Origin: an uncultured Alteromonadaceae bacterium
Lineage (GTDB): Bacteria > Pseudomonadota > Gammaproteobacteria > Enterobacterales > Alteromonadaceae
Assembly (NCBI GenBank): GCA_938085045.1
Contig: CALKGI010000027.1
Span: 1-33,151 of the forward strand
DNA length: 33,151 bases
Direction of reading: 5' to 3'
In this document: one piece after another, positions 9,069 to 19,250 of the stretch
Position numbering within the stretch: the stretch's first letter is position 1
How the letters are laid out: each line of letters starts with the position of its first letter
Position numbers and translations under genes: made by a program
The notes under the pieces: generated by a model
Database searches by the model: none
Told to the model about the DNA's origin: nothing
What the model saw: the letters and a program-made list of their open reading frames with translations, nothing else

Positions 9069-10196
9069 TTATTGCGTTATTGCACAGATTAAGCTGGCGA
9101 TATGATTGACGTCAGTTTGCGTGACACCCATGTGCATTGGCAACGAGATGATTTCGTTGCTTGCCTTTCTTGCATTCGGACACAAAGCGCCATCCTGTAA
9201 GTAAGGCTTGTATTCGGTGTTATCAGCATAATGGACGCCGGGATAGATTTCATTTTCGTTCAACTTTTGTAACAAACCATCGCGATCAGCAACCCTGATT
9301 TGTAACAAATGATGAGAAGATTCACAATCAATACCATCCGGTATTATCGAAACATTTTTGGCATCACCTAGCGCAGCTACGTACCATTTGGCCAACTGAC
9401 GTCGATAGGCATTATCACGGTCAAGATACTTCAAGCCGACCAATGCCATACCAGCCATAATAGAGTTACCGTGGTATTTAAAACCGACTTCTTCAACATC
9501 GTAACGCCATTTGTAAGCGCCTTTGCCAGCAGTTCTTGCATAGGTATCTTTGTTTATACCCAACCATGACAATTTGCGTGCGATGGCATCATATTCCGGT
9601 TCTTTAAAGCAAATCATCCCAGAATCGGCAGTCGGTAGGTTTTTAACGGCTTGAAAGCTGTAAACGACGGCATCGGCGTCATGTCCTGCGTGTTGACCTC
9701 GCAAGCGAGTACCGGCCATATGCGCCGCATCTAATATCAATTTTAAACCGTGTTCATCACATAATTTTTTGATCGCATCATACTGGCCAGTATTGCCACC
9801 AATACCGACAAACATGACGGCTTTTGTTTTCGCTGTTATTAACTTTTCAACGCTTTTTGGACACAGGCATAGAAATTCATCCACATCGGCAAAAACCGGC
9901 TTTAAACCTGCGTACTTGATGGCGTGATTGGTCGAAACAAACGTTAATGGTGTACTGATCACTTCATCTTCATCTTGCCATTGCAACTCTTTTTTGAATA
10001 TGTCCAAAGCCAAGTGCAAACCCACCGTGGCCGAAGATAAAAAATGGGCATTGGCTAATCCGGTATAGATTTTCCACTGCTCTTCTATCTCGTTGGTCTT
10101 AAAACCAAGACCTGTCCAACCTTTTTCTAGGCATTCTCTGATCTGTTCTAAGCATTCCTCAACGCGAAAATTAGGGGTGAATAATTGTATTGCCAT
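9069..10196 (-). CDS. DegT/DnrJ/EryC1/StrS aminotransferase (sugar C3/C4 transaminase)
   Basis: 375 aa, fold type I PLP enzyme. 'TPLTFVSTNHAIKYAGLKPVFADVD' (82-106), 'LILDAAHMAG' with D156 and H159, and 'YSFQAVKNLPTADSGM' with the PLP lysine K185 are the family marks. Such enzymes aminate 3- or 4-keto nucleotide sugars. AGGA lies eight bases before the ATG. It sits 8 bases after rmlC, in the slot where rmlD often lies. Its substrate could be dTDP-4-keto-6-deoxy-glucose, the RmlC product dTDP-4-keto-L-rhamnose, or the UDP-4-keto sugar from the WbpM-type enzyme; sequence alone does not decide. Placement in the rml block favours a dTDP sugar. Confidence 0.9.
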   Translation of the reverse strand: MAIQLFTPNFRVEECLEQIRECLEKGWTGLGFKTNEIEEQWKIYTGLANAHFLSSATVGLHLALDIFKKELQWQDEDEVISTPLTFVSTNHAIKYAGLKPVFADVDEFLCLCPKSVEKLITAKTKAVMFVGIGGNTGQYDAIKKLCDEHGLKLILDAAHMAGTRLRGQHAGHDADAVVYSFQAVKNLPTADSGMICFKEPEYDAIARKLSWLGINKDTYARTAGKGAYKWRYDVEEVGFKYHGNSIMAGMALVGLKYLDRDNAYRRQLAKWYVAALGDAKNVSIIPDGIDCESSHHLLQIRVADRDGLLQKLNENEIYPGVHYADNTEYKPYLQDGALCPNARKASNEIISLPMHMGVTQTDVNHIASLICAITQ

Positions 10197-10204
10197 TGTA
10201 GGTC

Positions 10205-10750
10205 CTATAATAAAGTTGCTTGTTTAAAAGCTTTTCCAGCACGGTCTTTGTCAGACAAAATTAGATCAACATCTAATTGCGGCCATTGTATGCCAATATC
10301 GCAGTCATCCCACAAAATGGAATGTTCGTCGCCAGGAACGTAGAAGTCAGATGTCTTATAAAGTACTTCGGCTTCATCGCTAACCACTAAAAAACCATGA
10401 GCAAACCCCTTGGGTACCCACAGCTGTTGCTTATTTTGCGCAGATAATAACACGCCGAACCATTGACCAAAAGTATCAGAGTCTTTTCTGATATCAACCG
10501 CAACGTCAAATATTTCACCTCGGACCACTCTGACCAATTTGCCCTGAGGGTTATTTAGCTGGTAGTGCAAGCCTCGCAAAACGCCTTTGTTCGATTGAGA
10601 ATGATTATCTTGTACAAACGAACAATCAAGACCTAGCAATTCGTTAAATTTTCGGCTGTTATAGCTTTCCAAAAAAAAGCCTCGACTGTCTTCGTAAACT
10701 GTCGGTTCCAACAGTTTTAAACCATCCAGTTCTGTATTGATAACCTTCAT
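10205..10750 (-). CDS. rmlC: dTDP-4-dehydrorhamnose 3,5-epimerase
   Basis: 181 aa, the usual RmlC length. Canonical segments: '[12 protein letters not shown]', 'GVLRGLHYQ' with the catalytic His62, '[19 protein letters not shown]', '[12 protein letters not shown]', '[12 protein letters not shown]' with Tyr131, and Asp168 near 'LSDKDR'. It epimerises C3 and C5 of dTDP-4-keto-6-deoxy-D-glucose. It is not a ketoisomerase of the FdtA type, which lacks this set of motifs. The gene overlaps the end of rmlA by four bases, so the two are probably translationally coupled. The expected partner RmlD is not present in the window. Confidence 0.96.
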   Translation of the reverse strand: MKVINTELDGLKLLEPTVYEDSRGFFLESYNSRKFNELLGLDCSFVQDNHSQSNKGVLRGLHYQLNNPQGKLVRVVRGEIFDVAVDIRKDSDTFGQWFGVLLSAQNKQQLWVPKGFAHGFLVVSDEAEVLYKTSDFYVPGDEHSILWDDCDIGIQWPQLDVDLILSDKDRAGKAFKQATLL

Positions 10751-11619
10751 TGCACTTCCTCTAAAACCGATAATAAATATGAGCCGTATTCAGTTTTTTC
10801 CAGCTCTTTGGCCGTCTGCAGCAGCGCTTGGCTATCTAACCAACCGTTTCTATAGGCAATCTCTTCCAAGCAGGCAATCTTTAACCCTTGTCTGTTTTCA
10901 ATCGTTTGTACGAATTGACCTGCTTCCATCAGCGAACTATGTGTGCCCGTATCTAACCACGCAAAACCTCGACCCAACAGTTCGACATTAAGTTTGCCCT
11001 GTCGCAAATAAAAGTCATTCACCGAAGTTATTTCTAGTTCGCCACGGTGTGATGGCTTGACCGACTTAGCGATCTCGACGACGCTGTTGTCATAAAAATA
11101 CAATCCAGTCACGGCATAATTAGACTTAGGTTTGAGCGGTTTTTCTTCAATGGATATTGCGTTAAATTGGCTGTCAAACTCGACCACTCCGAAGCGTTCA
11201 GGATCTCTGACAGGATAGCCGAATACCGTTGCACCAGTAGTCTTGTTAGCTGCCCTGGATAATTGCTCGGTGAAGCTCTGGCCATAGAAAATGTTGTCAC
11301 CCAGTACCAGACAGACACTATCATCACCGATAAACTGTTCGCCAATAATGAAAGCTTGGGCGAGACCGTCAGGAGTGGGCTGGATCTTATAAGACAAAGA
11401 GATACCAAATTGGCTGCCGTCGCCCAATAGTCGTCGGTATCCATCGATATCATCAGGTGTCGATATGAGTAACACTTCTTTGATACCTGCCAGCATAAGA
11501 ACCGATAACGGATAATAAATCATCGGTTTATCGTATATCGGCAGGAGTTGCTTTGAGACCCCTTTAGTGATGGGGTACAATCGAGTACCCGAGCCGCCAG
11601 CCAAAACAATACCTTTCAT
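10747..11619 (-). CDS. rmlA: Glucose-1-phosphate thymidylyltransferase
   Basis: 290 aa, standard length. '[20 protein letters not shown]' near the N-terminus is the nucleotidyltransferase loop. '[18 protein letters not shown]', '[11 protein letters not shown]', '[10 protein letters not shown]', '[17 protein letters not shown]', '[21 protein letters not shown]' and '[15 protein letters not shown]' are all RmlA landmarks. It makes dTDP-glucose from dTTP and glucose-1-phosphate, the entry to the dTDP-6-deoxysugar branch. GGAG from the end of rmlB serves as ribosome-binding site, and the start and stop codons of the two genes share a base (TAATG). It overlaps rmlC by four bases downstream. Confidence 0.97.
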   Translation of the reverse strand: MKGIVLAGGSGTRLYPITKGVSKQLLPIYDKPMIYYPLSVLMLAGIKEVLLISTPDDIDGYRRLLGDGSQFGISLSYKIQPTPDGLAQAFIIGEQFIGDDSVCLVLGDNIFYGQSFTEQLSRAANKTTGATVFGYPVRDPERFGVVEFDSQFNAISIEEKPLKPKSNYAVTGLYFYDNSVVEIAKSVKPSHRGELEITSVNDFYLRQGKLNVELLGRGFAWLDTGTHSSLMEAGQFVQTIENRQGLKIACLEEIAYRNGWLDSQALLQTAKELEKTEYGSYLLSVLEEVQ

Positions 11620-12713
11620 TATTTACTCTCCGTTAAATTATCAACACCGAGACGTTCGCGGCTATAGCTGCCATCCAACACATGGCTCCACCACTGTTTA
11701 TTTTGCAAATACCATAAAACTGTCTTGCGAATACCAGACTCAAAGGTTTCTTGTGGTGTCCAACCAAGTTCACGTTCGATTTTTCCGGCGTCAATAGCAT
11801 ACCTGACATCATGACCAGGACGATCGGAGACATAAGTGATTAGCCCCTGGAAACCTGCGGTATTACCGCTTTTACGGGACTGTTTATTGGACGGGACCAA
11901 TTCTTCTAACAATTCACACACTATTTTAACCACATCGATATTGGCTTTTTCATTGTGTCCGCCGATGTTATAGGTTTCACCTGATTTGCCGTGACCCGCA
12001 ACTAAATATAAAGCTCGAGCATGATCTTCAACATACAACCAGTCCCTTATTTGCTGGCCATCGCCGTAAACAGGTAAAGGTTTGCCATCTAGGGCGTTGA
12101 GTATCATCAAGGGGATCAATTTCTCAGGAAAATGATAAGGTCCGTAGTTATTTGAACAGTTGGTTATAACCGTTGGTAAACCGTAAGTTCTGCCCCAGGC
12201 TCGAACCAAATGGTCACTTGATGCTTTTGATGCAGAGTAGGGGCTGCTCGGAGCATAAGAAGTATCTTCGCGAAATAGCTCATCTGGGCCATCCAAATCA
12301 CCATAAACCTCGTCGGTAGAAACATGGTGGAATTTAAATGACTGCTTTTTTCCATCAACCAGATTTTGCCAATAATATCGGGCAGCCTCCAACAGAGTAT
12401 AGGTGCCGATAATATTTGTTTTTAGGAAGATTAAAGGTCCGTCAATAGATCGGTCGACGTGACTTTCTGCCGCCAAGTGCATCACCACATCGGGTTGATG
12501 GGTTTCGAACACTCGATCTACCTCGTGACGATCACAAATATCAACGAGTTCAAGGCAATATCGCTCGTCGTCCGATACCGCTGCCAACGATTCCAAATTG
12601 CCAGCATAAGTCAAATTGTCGACGTTAACGACACTGTCATTGGTATTTTCAATAATATGGCGAATGACAGCAGAACCGATGAACCCGGCACCGCCAGTAA
12701 CTAAAATTTTCAT
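11619..12713 (-). CDS. rmlB: dTDP-glucose 4,6-dehydratase
   Basis: 364 aa, slightly longer than most RmlB proteins (about 355). '[15 protein letters not shown]' (6-20) binds NAD. 'STDEVYGDL' (132-140) carries the T-D-E catalytic triad members, and Y159-x3-K163 is in '[14 protein letters not shown]'. '[19 protein letters not shown]', '[17 protein letters not shown]' and '[12 protein letters not shown]' are also specific to RmlB. It converts dTDP-glucose to dTDP-4-keto-6-deoxyglucose in the cytosol. The start overlaps the stop of the preceding epimerase gene by four bases, and rmlA follows directly, so tviC-rmlB-rmlA-rmlC form one tightly packed unit. Confidence 0.97.
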   Translation of the reverse strand: MKILVTGGAGFIGSAVIRHIIENTNDSVVNVDNLTYAGNLESLAAVSDDERYCLELVDICDRHEVDRVFETHQPDVVMHLAAESHVDRSIDGPLIFLKTNIIGTYTLLEAARYYWQNLVDGKKQSFKFHHVSTDEVYGDLDGPDELFREDTSYAPSSPYSASKASSDHLVRAWGRTYGLPTVITNCSNNYGPYHFPEKLIPLMILNALDGKPLPVYGDGQQIRDWLYVEDHARALYLVAGHGKSGETYNIGGHNEKANIDVVKIVCELLEELVPSNKQSRKSGNTAGFQGLITYVSDRPGHDVRYAIDAGKIERELGWTPQETFESGIRKTVLWYLQNKQWWSHVLDGSYSRERLGVDNLTESK

Positions 12714-13738
12714 TTGTTATCTACTAAGAAATCAATATACCAAGGCATAGCTTTTGATATACCCTCAGCTATCCTGTACTCGGGTGAGTAGCCCAGCGCA
12801 TTCTTTGCTTTAGAGATGTCAGCTTGTGAATGACGCACATCCCCCTCCCTAAACTCCCGATAGACAGGCGACAATTGAGCTTTAACGCCGTTCTCTTCTA
12901 ACGCACATTTTATCGATGCAAACAGCTCATTTAGCGTGGTCCTGTCGCCTAGCGCAACATTGTAAACTTGGTTTTTTGCTTCTTCTGGTGCAGTTGCGGC
13001 CAACAGATTCATTTGTACGGTATTTTCAATGAAGCAAAAATCTCGGCTGGTTTCGCCATCACCATTGATGAACACTTGCTCACCTTGAATCAATGAAGAG
13101 GTCCACTTGGGGATCACGGCAGCATAGGCGCCATTGGGGTTTTGACGTTGGCCAAAGACATTAAAATAACGAAGACCGATAGTTTTAAAACCATAAGTTT
13201 TGGCAAATACATCAGCATATAACTCATTGACATATTTTGTGACAGCATAAGGAGAAAGAGGTTTACCGATGTTTTTTTCTACTTTGGGTAACGCTGGACT
13301 ATCACCATAAGTCGAGCTGCTGGCTGCGTAGGTGAAACTCTCGACGTTGGCATTTTTTGCCGCTTGGAGCATATTTAGAAAACCACTGATGTTGACCAGA
13401 TTTGTCGTGACCGGATCAGCAATAGAGCGAGGCACTGAACCTAAGGCAGCCTGATGTAAGATATAATCCACACCTTCAACCACTTGCTCGCAGGTTTCTA
13501 ATTTGCAGATATCACCTTCGGTTAAGCTGAAGTTTTGCCATTGCTGCGCAGATACACGGCTTTGCACCTCATCAAGATTGTGCTGAAAGCCGGTAGAAAA
13601 GTTATCCAAACCGCGTACTTTTTGATTCAGCTTTAATAAGGTTTCCAATAAATTGGAGCCGATGAAACCCGCGACTCCGGTGACTAACCAGCTCTTTGGG
13701 TTGGTTTGTAAATCCTGTCGAATTTGTTGATAACGCAT
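12710..13738 (-). CDS. tviC: UDP-N-acetylglucosamine 4-epimerase, WbpP/TviC type
   Basis: 342 aa extended SDR. '[20 protein letters not shown]' with an upstream ~17-residue N-terminal helix, '[15 protein letters not shown]', '[12 protein letters not shown]' and Y164-x3-K168 in '[13 protein letters not shown]' match the WbpP/TviC/VipB group, which interconverts N-acetylated UDP-hexoses (UDP-GlcNAc/GalNAc and their uronic acids). Together with the TviB/WbpO-type dehydrogenase encoded immediately upstream, it predicts UDP-GalNAcA as a precursor. It is not an RmlD homologue. Its end overlaps the start of rmlB by four bases. The 59-base gap before it has no strong regulatory signal that I can see. 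Confidence 0.92.
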   Translation of the reverse strand: MRYQQIRQDLQTNPKSWLVTGVAGFIGSNLLETLLKLNQKVRGLDNFSTGFQHNLDEVQSRVSAQQWQNFSLTEGDICKLETCEQVVEGVDYILHQAALGSVPRSIADPVTTNLVNISGFLNMLQAAKNANVESFTYAASSSTYGDSPALPKVEKNIGKPLSPYAVTKYVNELYADVFAKTYGFKTIGLRYFNVFGQRQNPNGAYAAVIPKWTSSLIQGEQVFINGDGETSRDFCFIENTVQMNLLAATAPEEAKNQVYNVALGDRTTLNELFASIKCALEENGVKAQLSPVYREFREGDVRHSQADISKAKNALGYSPEYRIAEGISKAMPWYIDFLVDNK

Positions 13739-13797
13739 AGTTGACTTAACCTTAAATATTCCACCAAATCCCCCTCAGTTAAGAGAGGTATTAACTA

Positions 13798-15075
13798 TTA
13801 CAAGCGCATGTCTGCGTCATTTTTATCTAAAACATATTTCAGGTCGTAAAGAACATGTCTTTGTTTACCGTACATGCGAATATTCTCGGCCCCTAGTTCT
13901 TTAAACTCACGGTGACCAACTGCAAGTACAATGGCATCATAGTAGTCGTGTTTTACCTGTTCGGTTAACGTCAAATCATATTCCTTCATGGCCTCATCAC
14001 TTGAACACCAAGGGTCGACGATATCGACATTAATATTGTATTCTTTAAGTTCGCTCACCACGTCAACGACTTTGGTGTTACGCAGGTCAGGACAGTTTTC
14101 TTTGAAAGTTAGTCCCATAACAAGTACGTTGGCACCGTCGACATGAATACGCTCCTTGAGCATAGCCTTGACTAACTGTGAAACAATATATTGTCCCATA
14201 CTGTCATTGAGGCGACGGCCAGCCAAAATCATTTCTGGATGGTAACCGACACTTTGCGCTTTGTGCGTGAGATAATAAGGGTCAACACCAATGCAGTGCC
14301 CACCAACCAAACCCGGACGAAAAGGCAAAAAGTTCCACTTGGAGCCGGCTGCTTCCAATACTTCTAAAGTGTCGATGTCTAACCTATTGAAGATAATTGA
14401 CAATTCATTGATCAAGGCGATGTTAACATCCCGTTGAGTGTTCTCTATCACTTTTGCCGCCTCAGCTACCTTGATTGATGAAGCCTTGTGGGTGCCAGCA
14501 GTTATAATAGATTTGTACAACTCGTCGACGGTCTCAGCCGTTTCGTCTGTAGAACCGGATGTTACTTTTAGTATATTCGTCACCCGATGCTCTTTGTCTC
14601 CGGGGTTAATACGTTCAGGCGAATAACCGGCAAAGAAATCGTGATTAAATGTCAGTTTAGAAACTCGTTCAACCACAGGGATGCAAACTTCTTCTGTCGC
14701 GCCGGGATAGACAGTTGATTCATAGATAATGATGTCACCCTTGGAGATCACGCTGCCCAGCATTTCACTGGCTTTTATTAACGGGGTCAAATCCGGTTGT
14801 TTATGTTCGTCAATAGGCGTAGGCACAGTCACTATATATATGTTACACGAAGCCAAGTCACATACCGAATTGGAGAACTCTAGTTGTGGTACAGCCTGTA
14901 ACTCTTCATCACTCACTTCCAGTGTCGAATCATGCCCACTTCGAAGTTCATTAATGCGGCTAAGATTGATATCAAAACCCAGCACATCAAACTTTTTACC
15001 GAATTCAACAGCCAAAGGTAGACCTACATACCCTAATCCAATGATAGCCAATTTATATTCACAATTATTCATCAA
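13798..15075 (-). CDS. tviB: UDP-N-acetyl-hexosamine 6-dehydrogenase, TviB/WbpO type
   Basis: 425 aa, full-length UDP-Glc/GDP-Man dehydrogenase family. '[15 protein letters not shown]' (11-25) is the NAD site. '[20 protein letters not shown]', '[14 protein letters not shown]', '[11 protein letters not shown]' and '[19 protein letters not shown]' (catalytic Cys261) follow, then the C-terminal domain '[20 protein letters not shown]'. The E-R-I-N-P-G-D and [11 protein letters not shown] forms are those of the TviB/WbpO/VipA group, which oxidises C6 of UDP-GlcNAc or UDP-GalNAc to the uronic acid. It pairs with the adjacent tviC. Two Met codons open the frame and either could be the start. The gap to the gene upstream is 14 bases. 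Confidence 0.93.
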   Translation of the reverse strand: MMNNCEYKLAIIGLGYVGLPLAVEFGKKFDVLGFDINLSRINELRSGHDSTLEVSDEELQAVPQLEFSNSVCDLASCNIYIVTVPTPIDEHKQPDLTPLIKASEMLGSVISKGDIIIYESTVYPGATEEVCIPVVERVSKLTFNHDFFAGYSPERINPGDKEHRVTNILKVTSGSTDETAETVDELYKSIITAGTHKASSIKVAEAAKVIENTQRDVNIALINELSIIFNRLDIDTLEVLEAAGSKWNFLPFRPGLVGGHCIGVDPYYLTHKAQSVGYHPEMILAGRRLNDSMGQYIVSQLVKAMLKERIHVDGANVLVMGLTFKENCPDLRNTKVVDVVSELKEYNINVDIVDPWCSSDEAMKEYDLTLTEQVKHDYYDAIVLAVGHREFKELGAENIRMYGKQRHVLYDLKYVLDKNDADMRL

Positions 15076-15089
15076 CGTATTACCAGTTC

Positions 15090-17183
15090 TTACAATTCAT
15101 TTAATGGGGCAACTCTTATCGAGTTTGTCTTAATCCAGGCCCGCCTGTAGTTTTTCGTTACTGATACAATAGCGGGATTGACCAATGACACGACAAAGTA
15201 GCCCAGTGCTTTTTTATTAGTATCGAAACGCACACGATACTCTTTATACTTTTTTTCTGTTATGGCAATGTTTTGAGTTGCAACAGCTTTACCGTCACTC
15301 ATAAACGTCACTTTCAACTCGATGAATTCTCCCAGGCTATCAGTACCCCGTGCTATCAGTCGAAAGTCAAACAGACCTTTGCCGACATTGACTGTCGGAC
15401 TAAAAAACTGAACACCGTCAGGGAAATACCAGTGTTCAGTTTTCTTTCTATATATTTTATTGGTTAACCATGTATCAGTATTCGATAACGCCATAGGGTC
15501 AACGTTAAATGGCTCGCATTTTGTTGCAGCAGGCTTCAACCAAGAGTCTTGATTATTCGAAATATAGCGGCTCTTTAAGTACTGATAATGACATAAAGTC
15601 ATAGACGAATCTAAGGTGTTGACCAAGTAGTAAGGAAAGCCTTTGACCTGTTCAAAATAATGACTTGTGTACTTTATATCATCAATAAGTATTGGTCGTT
15701 TATCAAACACTCTTGCTTTTATCTGCGAGCTAATTCTTAACTTTTCATCCTGCGCTAATAACGCAAGATTGCGAAAATAAAAAATGCTAACGAGTATTAT
15801 TGACAAAGCACAAATCGAGGCCCAAGAAACGGCTAGATAATACCGTAACTTATAACTCGATTCAATGACGTAATTTGAATTTGACTCGTATTCGCGATTA
15901 CCTGCGAGAATTATTGAAATGATAAAACCACAACTCACGATATAAGGCATACTGTGGCCTAGCGGAAAATCAACTAATAATGCGATCAAAAAAATCCAAA
16001 CAATCGGTTGCTTAAATTTTGCCCTCAATCTATAGGCTAAACATAACAAAATAACAAAACCGACAGCACCAGAATCTACCAGTATTTGTAATATCAAATT
16101 GTGGGTGTTTTGCAGCTCTGCATTATTTAATCTAAAACCACCACTACTAATCCCCAGGTAGGGATTTTCAGCGATAAGTGACAATGCCCCAATCCAAACG
16201 TCCTGTCTCCTAGTTGGGGTTAGGTTGATATCAATGCCAAAATCGTTAATGGTAAAAGGCAAACCATAATATAATGGCCCCAAATACTGTATGAATGGCT
16301 GTAATTTTGTTATTACCGTAGAATTGGAAAACATTAATGCTAAATTCGAGGCAATAAAAGCGAAAATTAACCAAGTCGCTTTATGACCAAGCGGTGCCTT
16401 GCTCCTAAGAATCCAAATGACACAAGCCGTTGCCATTGACAGAAAAAAGACTCGCGATCCTGTTAACATGCCGGCAAAGAAGAAAAGGCCGATTAGACAA
16501 GCGAGCATAACAAATAGATATTTCGACTGCGTGTACACTTTTAGGCTGTAAGTCAGTACGACAATCAATATAAACAGCACTGGTGCTACGTCAGTACTCA
16601 CACGAAAGAATCCGCTAATATTTCTGTCAGGCCAAACTTCCGACGCGACGAAATAGCTTGCTACGCTCTTGCTACTTTCATAGTCATAGAACTGCCATAT
16701 AATCATTAGCGCTAACAGAGCAAAGTATAACCAAAGCACGTAAGAGGAATATTTTGATTGGCTAAAACTCAATCCCCTTTGGCTTTTTGGTAAACTGAAT
16801 AGAAAAATAGTAGCAGGAAAACACGCTGTAATGACAATGAACGTGACGCCATAACGAATAAATTCTTGAGTATTTTGGTAACGCCAACTGTTGAGAAAAA
16901 GCGATATAAAACAGACACAAAAATAGGCAAGCAACAACAGGAGTTCTATTTTATAGCGGATTAAAAAAGCTCGGTATCCAATAGTTAAATGAATTTTGTA
17001 CAGTAATAACAGCCCTAATGTGAGCACTGCGATTGGTTCTAACGAAAAGGGAAAGTCAGGCCATATTGAGGTTGGTCTAAAAGTCGAAAGAAATATTAAT
17101 ATCAAAAAACTCCCAACGTGGTTTACTAAGAGAAATTGATGTTGATTATGTGGTGTAGATAAATTCAAAAAAAATCCAATCAA
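15090..17183 (-). CDS. O-antigen ligase/Wzy-family membrane protein with C-terminal beta-domain
   Basis: 697 aa. Residues ~20-475 hold about 12 membrane helices. The periplasmic-loop signature '[20 protein letters not shown]', followed by '[18 protein letters not shown]', is the Wzy_C (PF04932-type) core of WaaL ligases and Wzy polymerases. The ~220 residues after the last helix should be periplasmic. Residues ~595-692 read as beta-strands ([63 protein letters not shown]) in a pattern like CBM36/CBM60-type carbohydrate-binding modules. The start used is a TTG with no visible Shine-Dalgarno, so the true start is uncertain. Whether it is ligase or polymerase cannot be told. A second Wzy lies at 1088-2371. 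Confidence 0.82.
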   Translation of the reverse strand: MIGFFLNLSTPHNQHQFLLVNHVGSFLILIFLSTFRPTSIWPDFPFSLEPIAVLTLGLLLLYKIHLTIGYRAFLIRYKIELLLLLAYFCVCFISLFLNSWRYQNTQEFIRYGVTFIVITACFPATIFLFSLPKSQRGLSFSQSKYSSYVLWLYFALLALMIIWQFYDYESSKSVASYFVASEVWPDRNISGFFRVSTDVAPVLFILIVVLTYSLKVYTQSKYLFVMLACLIGLFFFAGMLTGSRVFFLSMATACVIWILRSKAPLGHKATWLIFAFIASNLALMFSNSTVITKLQPFIQYLGPLYYGLPFTINDFGIDINLTPTRRQDVWIGALSLIAENPYLGISSGGFRLNNAELQNTHNLILQILVDSGAVGFVILLCLAYRLRAKFKQPIVWIFLIALLVDFPLGHSMPYIVSCGFIISIILAGNREYESNSNYVIESSYKLRYYLAVSWASICALSIILVSIFYFRNLALLAQDEKLRISSQIKARVFDKRPILIDDIKYTSHYFEQVKGFPYYLVNTLDSSMTLCHYQYLKSRYISNNQDSWLKPAATKCEPFNVDPMALSNTDTWLTNKIYRKKTEHWYFPDGVQFFSPTVNVGKGLFDFRLIARGTDSLGEFIELKVTFMSDGKAVATQNIAITEKKYKEYRVRFDTNKKALGYFVVSLVNPAIVSVTKNYRRAWIKTNSIRVAPLNEL

Positions 17184-17503
17184 TATGTATTAATACCCAA
17201 GAATATAGTTATCCAATAGCTGAATTTGACTAGTTTAGGTATATTATACGTACTTGTCTTAGTTGTAGAACGTTTATATGGGTCGTGGCAGCTAGGGTAG
17301 AGTATGCGTGCCAAAACCCTTAATCTATATAGTTATCAAACAAACGCAGTGTTCAGTTGAAATTCTTTCTTTATCGGTAATTACCGGGCGTATCAATATT
17401 GCATAAAATAGCGTAATCAAACGAATCGAGCCTCGTGAACAATGACTTATGCAATCAGCTGCTTGTGCCACGAGACGACAGAGATATTCAAAAACCGTGA
17501 AAT
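17184..17503. other. 320-base gap between wzz and the ligase/polymerase gene
   Basis: No gene is apparent here; all minus-strand frames are broken by stops. It holds a perfect 12-base palindrome, CGGTAATTACCG, at 17375-17386, and a TATAAT on the minus strand at 17243-17248 about 60 bases ahead of the next gene. A weak CTCGTG/CACGAG inverted pair with a ~30-base loop lies just after the wzz stop. It is the largest gap inside the minus-strand cluster and probably contains a promoter or a boundary between transcription units. Confidence 0.6.
17243..17248 (-). promoter_or_regulatory. Possible -10 box for the ligase/polymerase gene
   Basis: On the minus strand this reads TATAAT, a perfect -10 consensus, about 60 bases ahead of the start at 17183. 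The hexamer 17 bases further upstream is GTTCTA, a poor match to TTGACA. In A+T-rich DNA a lone TATAAT is weak evidence, so this is tentative. Confidence 0.25.
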
Positions 17504-19051
17504 TTACGCTACTTTTTGCTCATTTTTTCTTGGGGACTTCATCAGTAAAACCATAAATACGGCAAACATCAATGCCAGAATTCCCGAAGAAATACTAAAT
17601 AGCACAGTCTGTTTGAGGAAAGGTTTCAAACCTGACTTTACCGACATATTGCTGTCGGCAATGCCATATAGGGCTGAGCCGTCGCCTAAAATACGTTCAT
17701 TTCGTAATGCCAGTAACGTTCTATATTCCTTGAATAGATCAATCAATTGCTGATTTACAATACCAATATCGTTAATGAATTCTTGTTTCAGGGCCTCAGA
17801 TACGTTTTGTTGTTTTGAATTTAGTTGCTTAAGCGCTCTTTCTAGCTTTACTAATTTACCATTAACAACTTCTGCCTCTTGCATGATGTTCAATCGTTTA
17901 TCTAGCAACTTTTGTTTGTATTTGGTGTCACTTTTATCTTCAATTAACGAAGTAATCTGATCAAAAAAGGTTCCATCAAACTGAGTAAAGCCTGTACTTT
18001 TTGCTCTATCACCGTTTTTGTTAATCGAATTGGCATTGGAAAGACCCTTTTCGTATGTGTTTAATATAATTTGATAGTTTTTCTGTTTTTCTTGCAGGAC
18101 TAATTTTTGATCTGAAAGATCTTGAATAGAGTTTTTAAAATAAAGTTGCGTTTTGAATTTCGATTTAACGATACCCAAATTAGTGATTGTGGAAAATAAT
18201 GGCTGAATATCAAACCTTATCAAGTTTTCTAATTTTTGATGTAAATCTAAAGCAGAAAAACCCGTCTCGGTGTCGAGAATTGATCCGCCAACTTTATCTT
18301 CTATTAAAACAGTTAACGCACTTTCTAAATCCGTACTCCCTTTAATTAGGTAGTTTAACATTTGGGTATATTCGAAACGCTTATTAATACCAGCTTCATA
18401 AGAGTCACCACCGGAGTTCTTTAAATTCAATACGCCAAGTTCATTAATAGAAAGCTTAGACCAAACCTTGGGGATATCAGTTAATATCTTATTTATCAAA
18501 ACAGCATCTAAACCAAAAAAGCTTGAATCGACAAAAGAGATTTTTATGAATTTGGAGCGAGCGGTGTTTAGTTGCAGTAAAAACTCTTTTTCCAAACCTT
18601 CAATTTCAGGTCTACTTAGTTTTTTATTGGCCAATAATGTACTAAATTTTTTGTCAATGAATGCGATATTCGTGGCATATGGGCTAACTGAAAAAGACTC
18701 TAAAAACGCACTTTCACCAATGTTAAGAGAGGCCAAGTTATTTACTTTATGGACTTCGCTTAGTACTTTTGCGGCCAAAATATTACTTGCTGAAAACCGA
18801 TGACCGGAAGGATAAAGACCCTCACTAGCCCCTGAAAAGTTTAGTGTCAACACTCTTGAGTATTCTTTTATTGGCGGTTTAGTCAGGAACTTAATTGAGA
18901 AACCACCCAAAACAGTAAGTATAACGATAGAAACAAAACCGATAACAAAGGACTTTCGCAACCAAATTTTTTGGAATATTTGCCCTATATCAATCTCATC
19001 CCGAGCGTGCTGGTAATCCTGACTTTTCATGTTGTTATCTTCTGGTTCCAT
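17504..19051 (-). CDS. wzz: Wzz-type chain-length determinant (polysaccharide co-polymerase)
   Basis: 515 aa. Two membrane helices flank a long periplasmic part: 'SFVIGFVSIVILTVLGGFSI' (about 34-53) and 'TVLFSISSGILALMFAVFMV' (about 477-496). The N-terminal cytosolic 'DEIDIGQIFQKIWLRKS' is the typical entry of the Wzz domain. The region between is largely helical and rich in K/Q/E/L (for example QDLSDQKLVLQEKQKNYQII), suggesting coiled coil. There is no C-terminal tyrosine-kinase domain or Walker A motif. At over 500 residues it is longer than classic Wzz/FepE proteins (about 325-380). It would set chain length with the Wzy encoded next. Met8 (AGAAGA upstream) is an alternative start. Confidence 0.82.
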   Translation of the reverse strand: MEPEDNNMKSQDYQHARDEIDIGQIFQKIWLRKSFVIGFVSIVILTVLGGFSIKFLTKPPIKEYSRVLTLNFSGASEGLYPSGHRFSASNILAAKVLSEVHKVNNLASLNIGESAFLESFSVSPYATNIAFIDKKFSTLLANKKLSRPEIEGLEKEFLLQLNTARSKFIKISFVDSSFFGLDAVLINKILTDIPKVWSKLSINELGVLNLKNSGGDSYEAGINKRFEYTQMLNYLIKGSTDLESALTVLIEDKVGGSILDTETGFSALDLHQKLENLIRFDIQPLFSTITNLGIVKSKFKTQLYFKNSIQDLSDQKLVLQEKQKNYQIILNTYEKGLSNANSINKNGDRAKSTGFTQFDGTFFDQITSLIEDKSDTKYKQKLLDKRLNIMQEAEVVNGKLVKLERALKQLNSKQQNVSEALKQEFINDIGIVNQQLIDLFKEYRTLLALRNERILGDGSALYGIADSNMSVKSGLKPFLKQTVLFSISSGILALMFAVFMVLLMKSPRKNEQKVA

Positions 19052-19250
19052 AATTCGATTGCTTTAAAGTTGATTTAAATAAAATAATTTTAAACGCCTT
19101 TAACGGCCAAATTTGTTCATTCTAGAGCACAAGTTTTTGATGTGTTTTACTAATTATGCCCAAAAAGCCGCACTATACGCGTATTACGACTAAAGTGCCA
19201 GTCCAAAGGGGCGAAATGGAGATTCGAATCACTATTATTGATGCCGTTTA

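Noticed and set aside
12710-13738. Possible RmlD in the rml block
   Set aside because: The 342-aa SDR has the '[12 protein letters not shown]' and N-terminal helix of WbpP/TviC 4-epimerases, not the short reductase features of RmlD.
19172-19206. Minus-strand TATAGT with an upstream TTGGAC as a promoter for wzz
   Set aside because: The spacer is 23 bases, too long for a sigma-70 promoter, and the -10 has no extended element.
19201-19240. GATTCGAATC resembling a tRNA T-loop in the gap before the GT4 gene
   Set aside because: No acceptor stem, anticodon arm or D-arm can be folded around it; it is only a 10-base palindrome.
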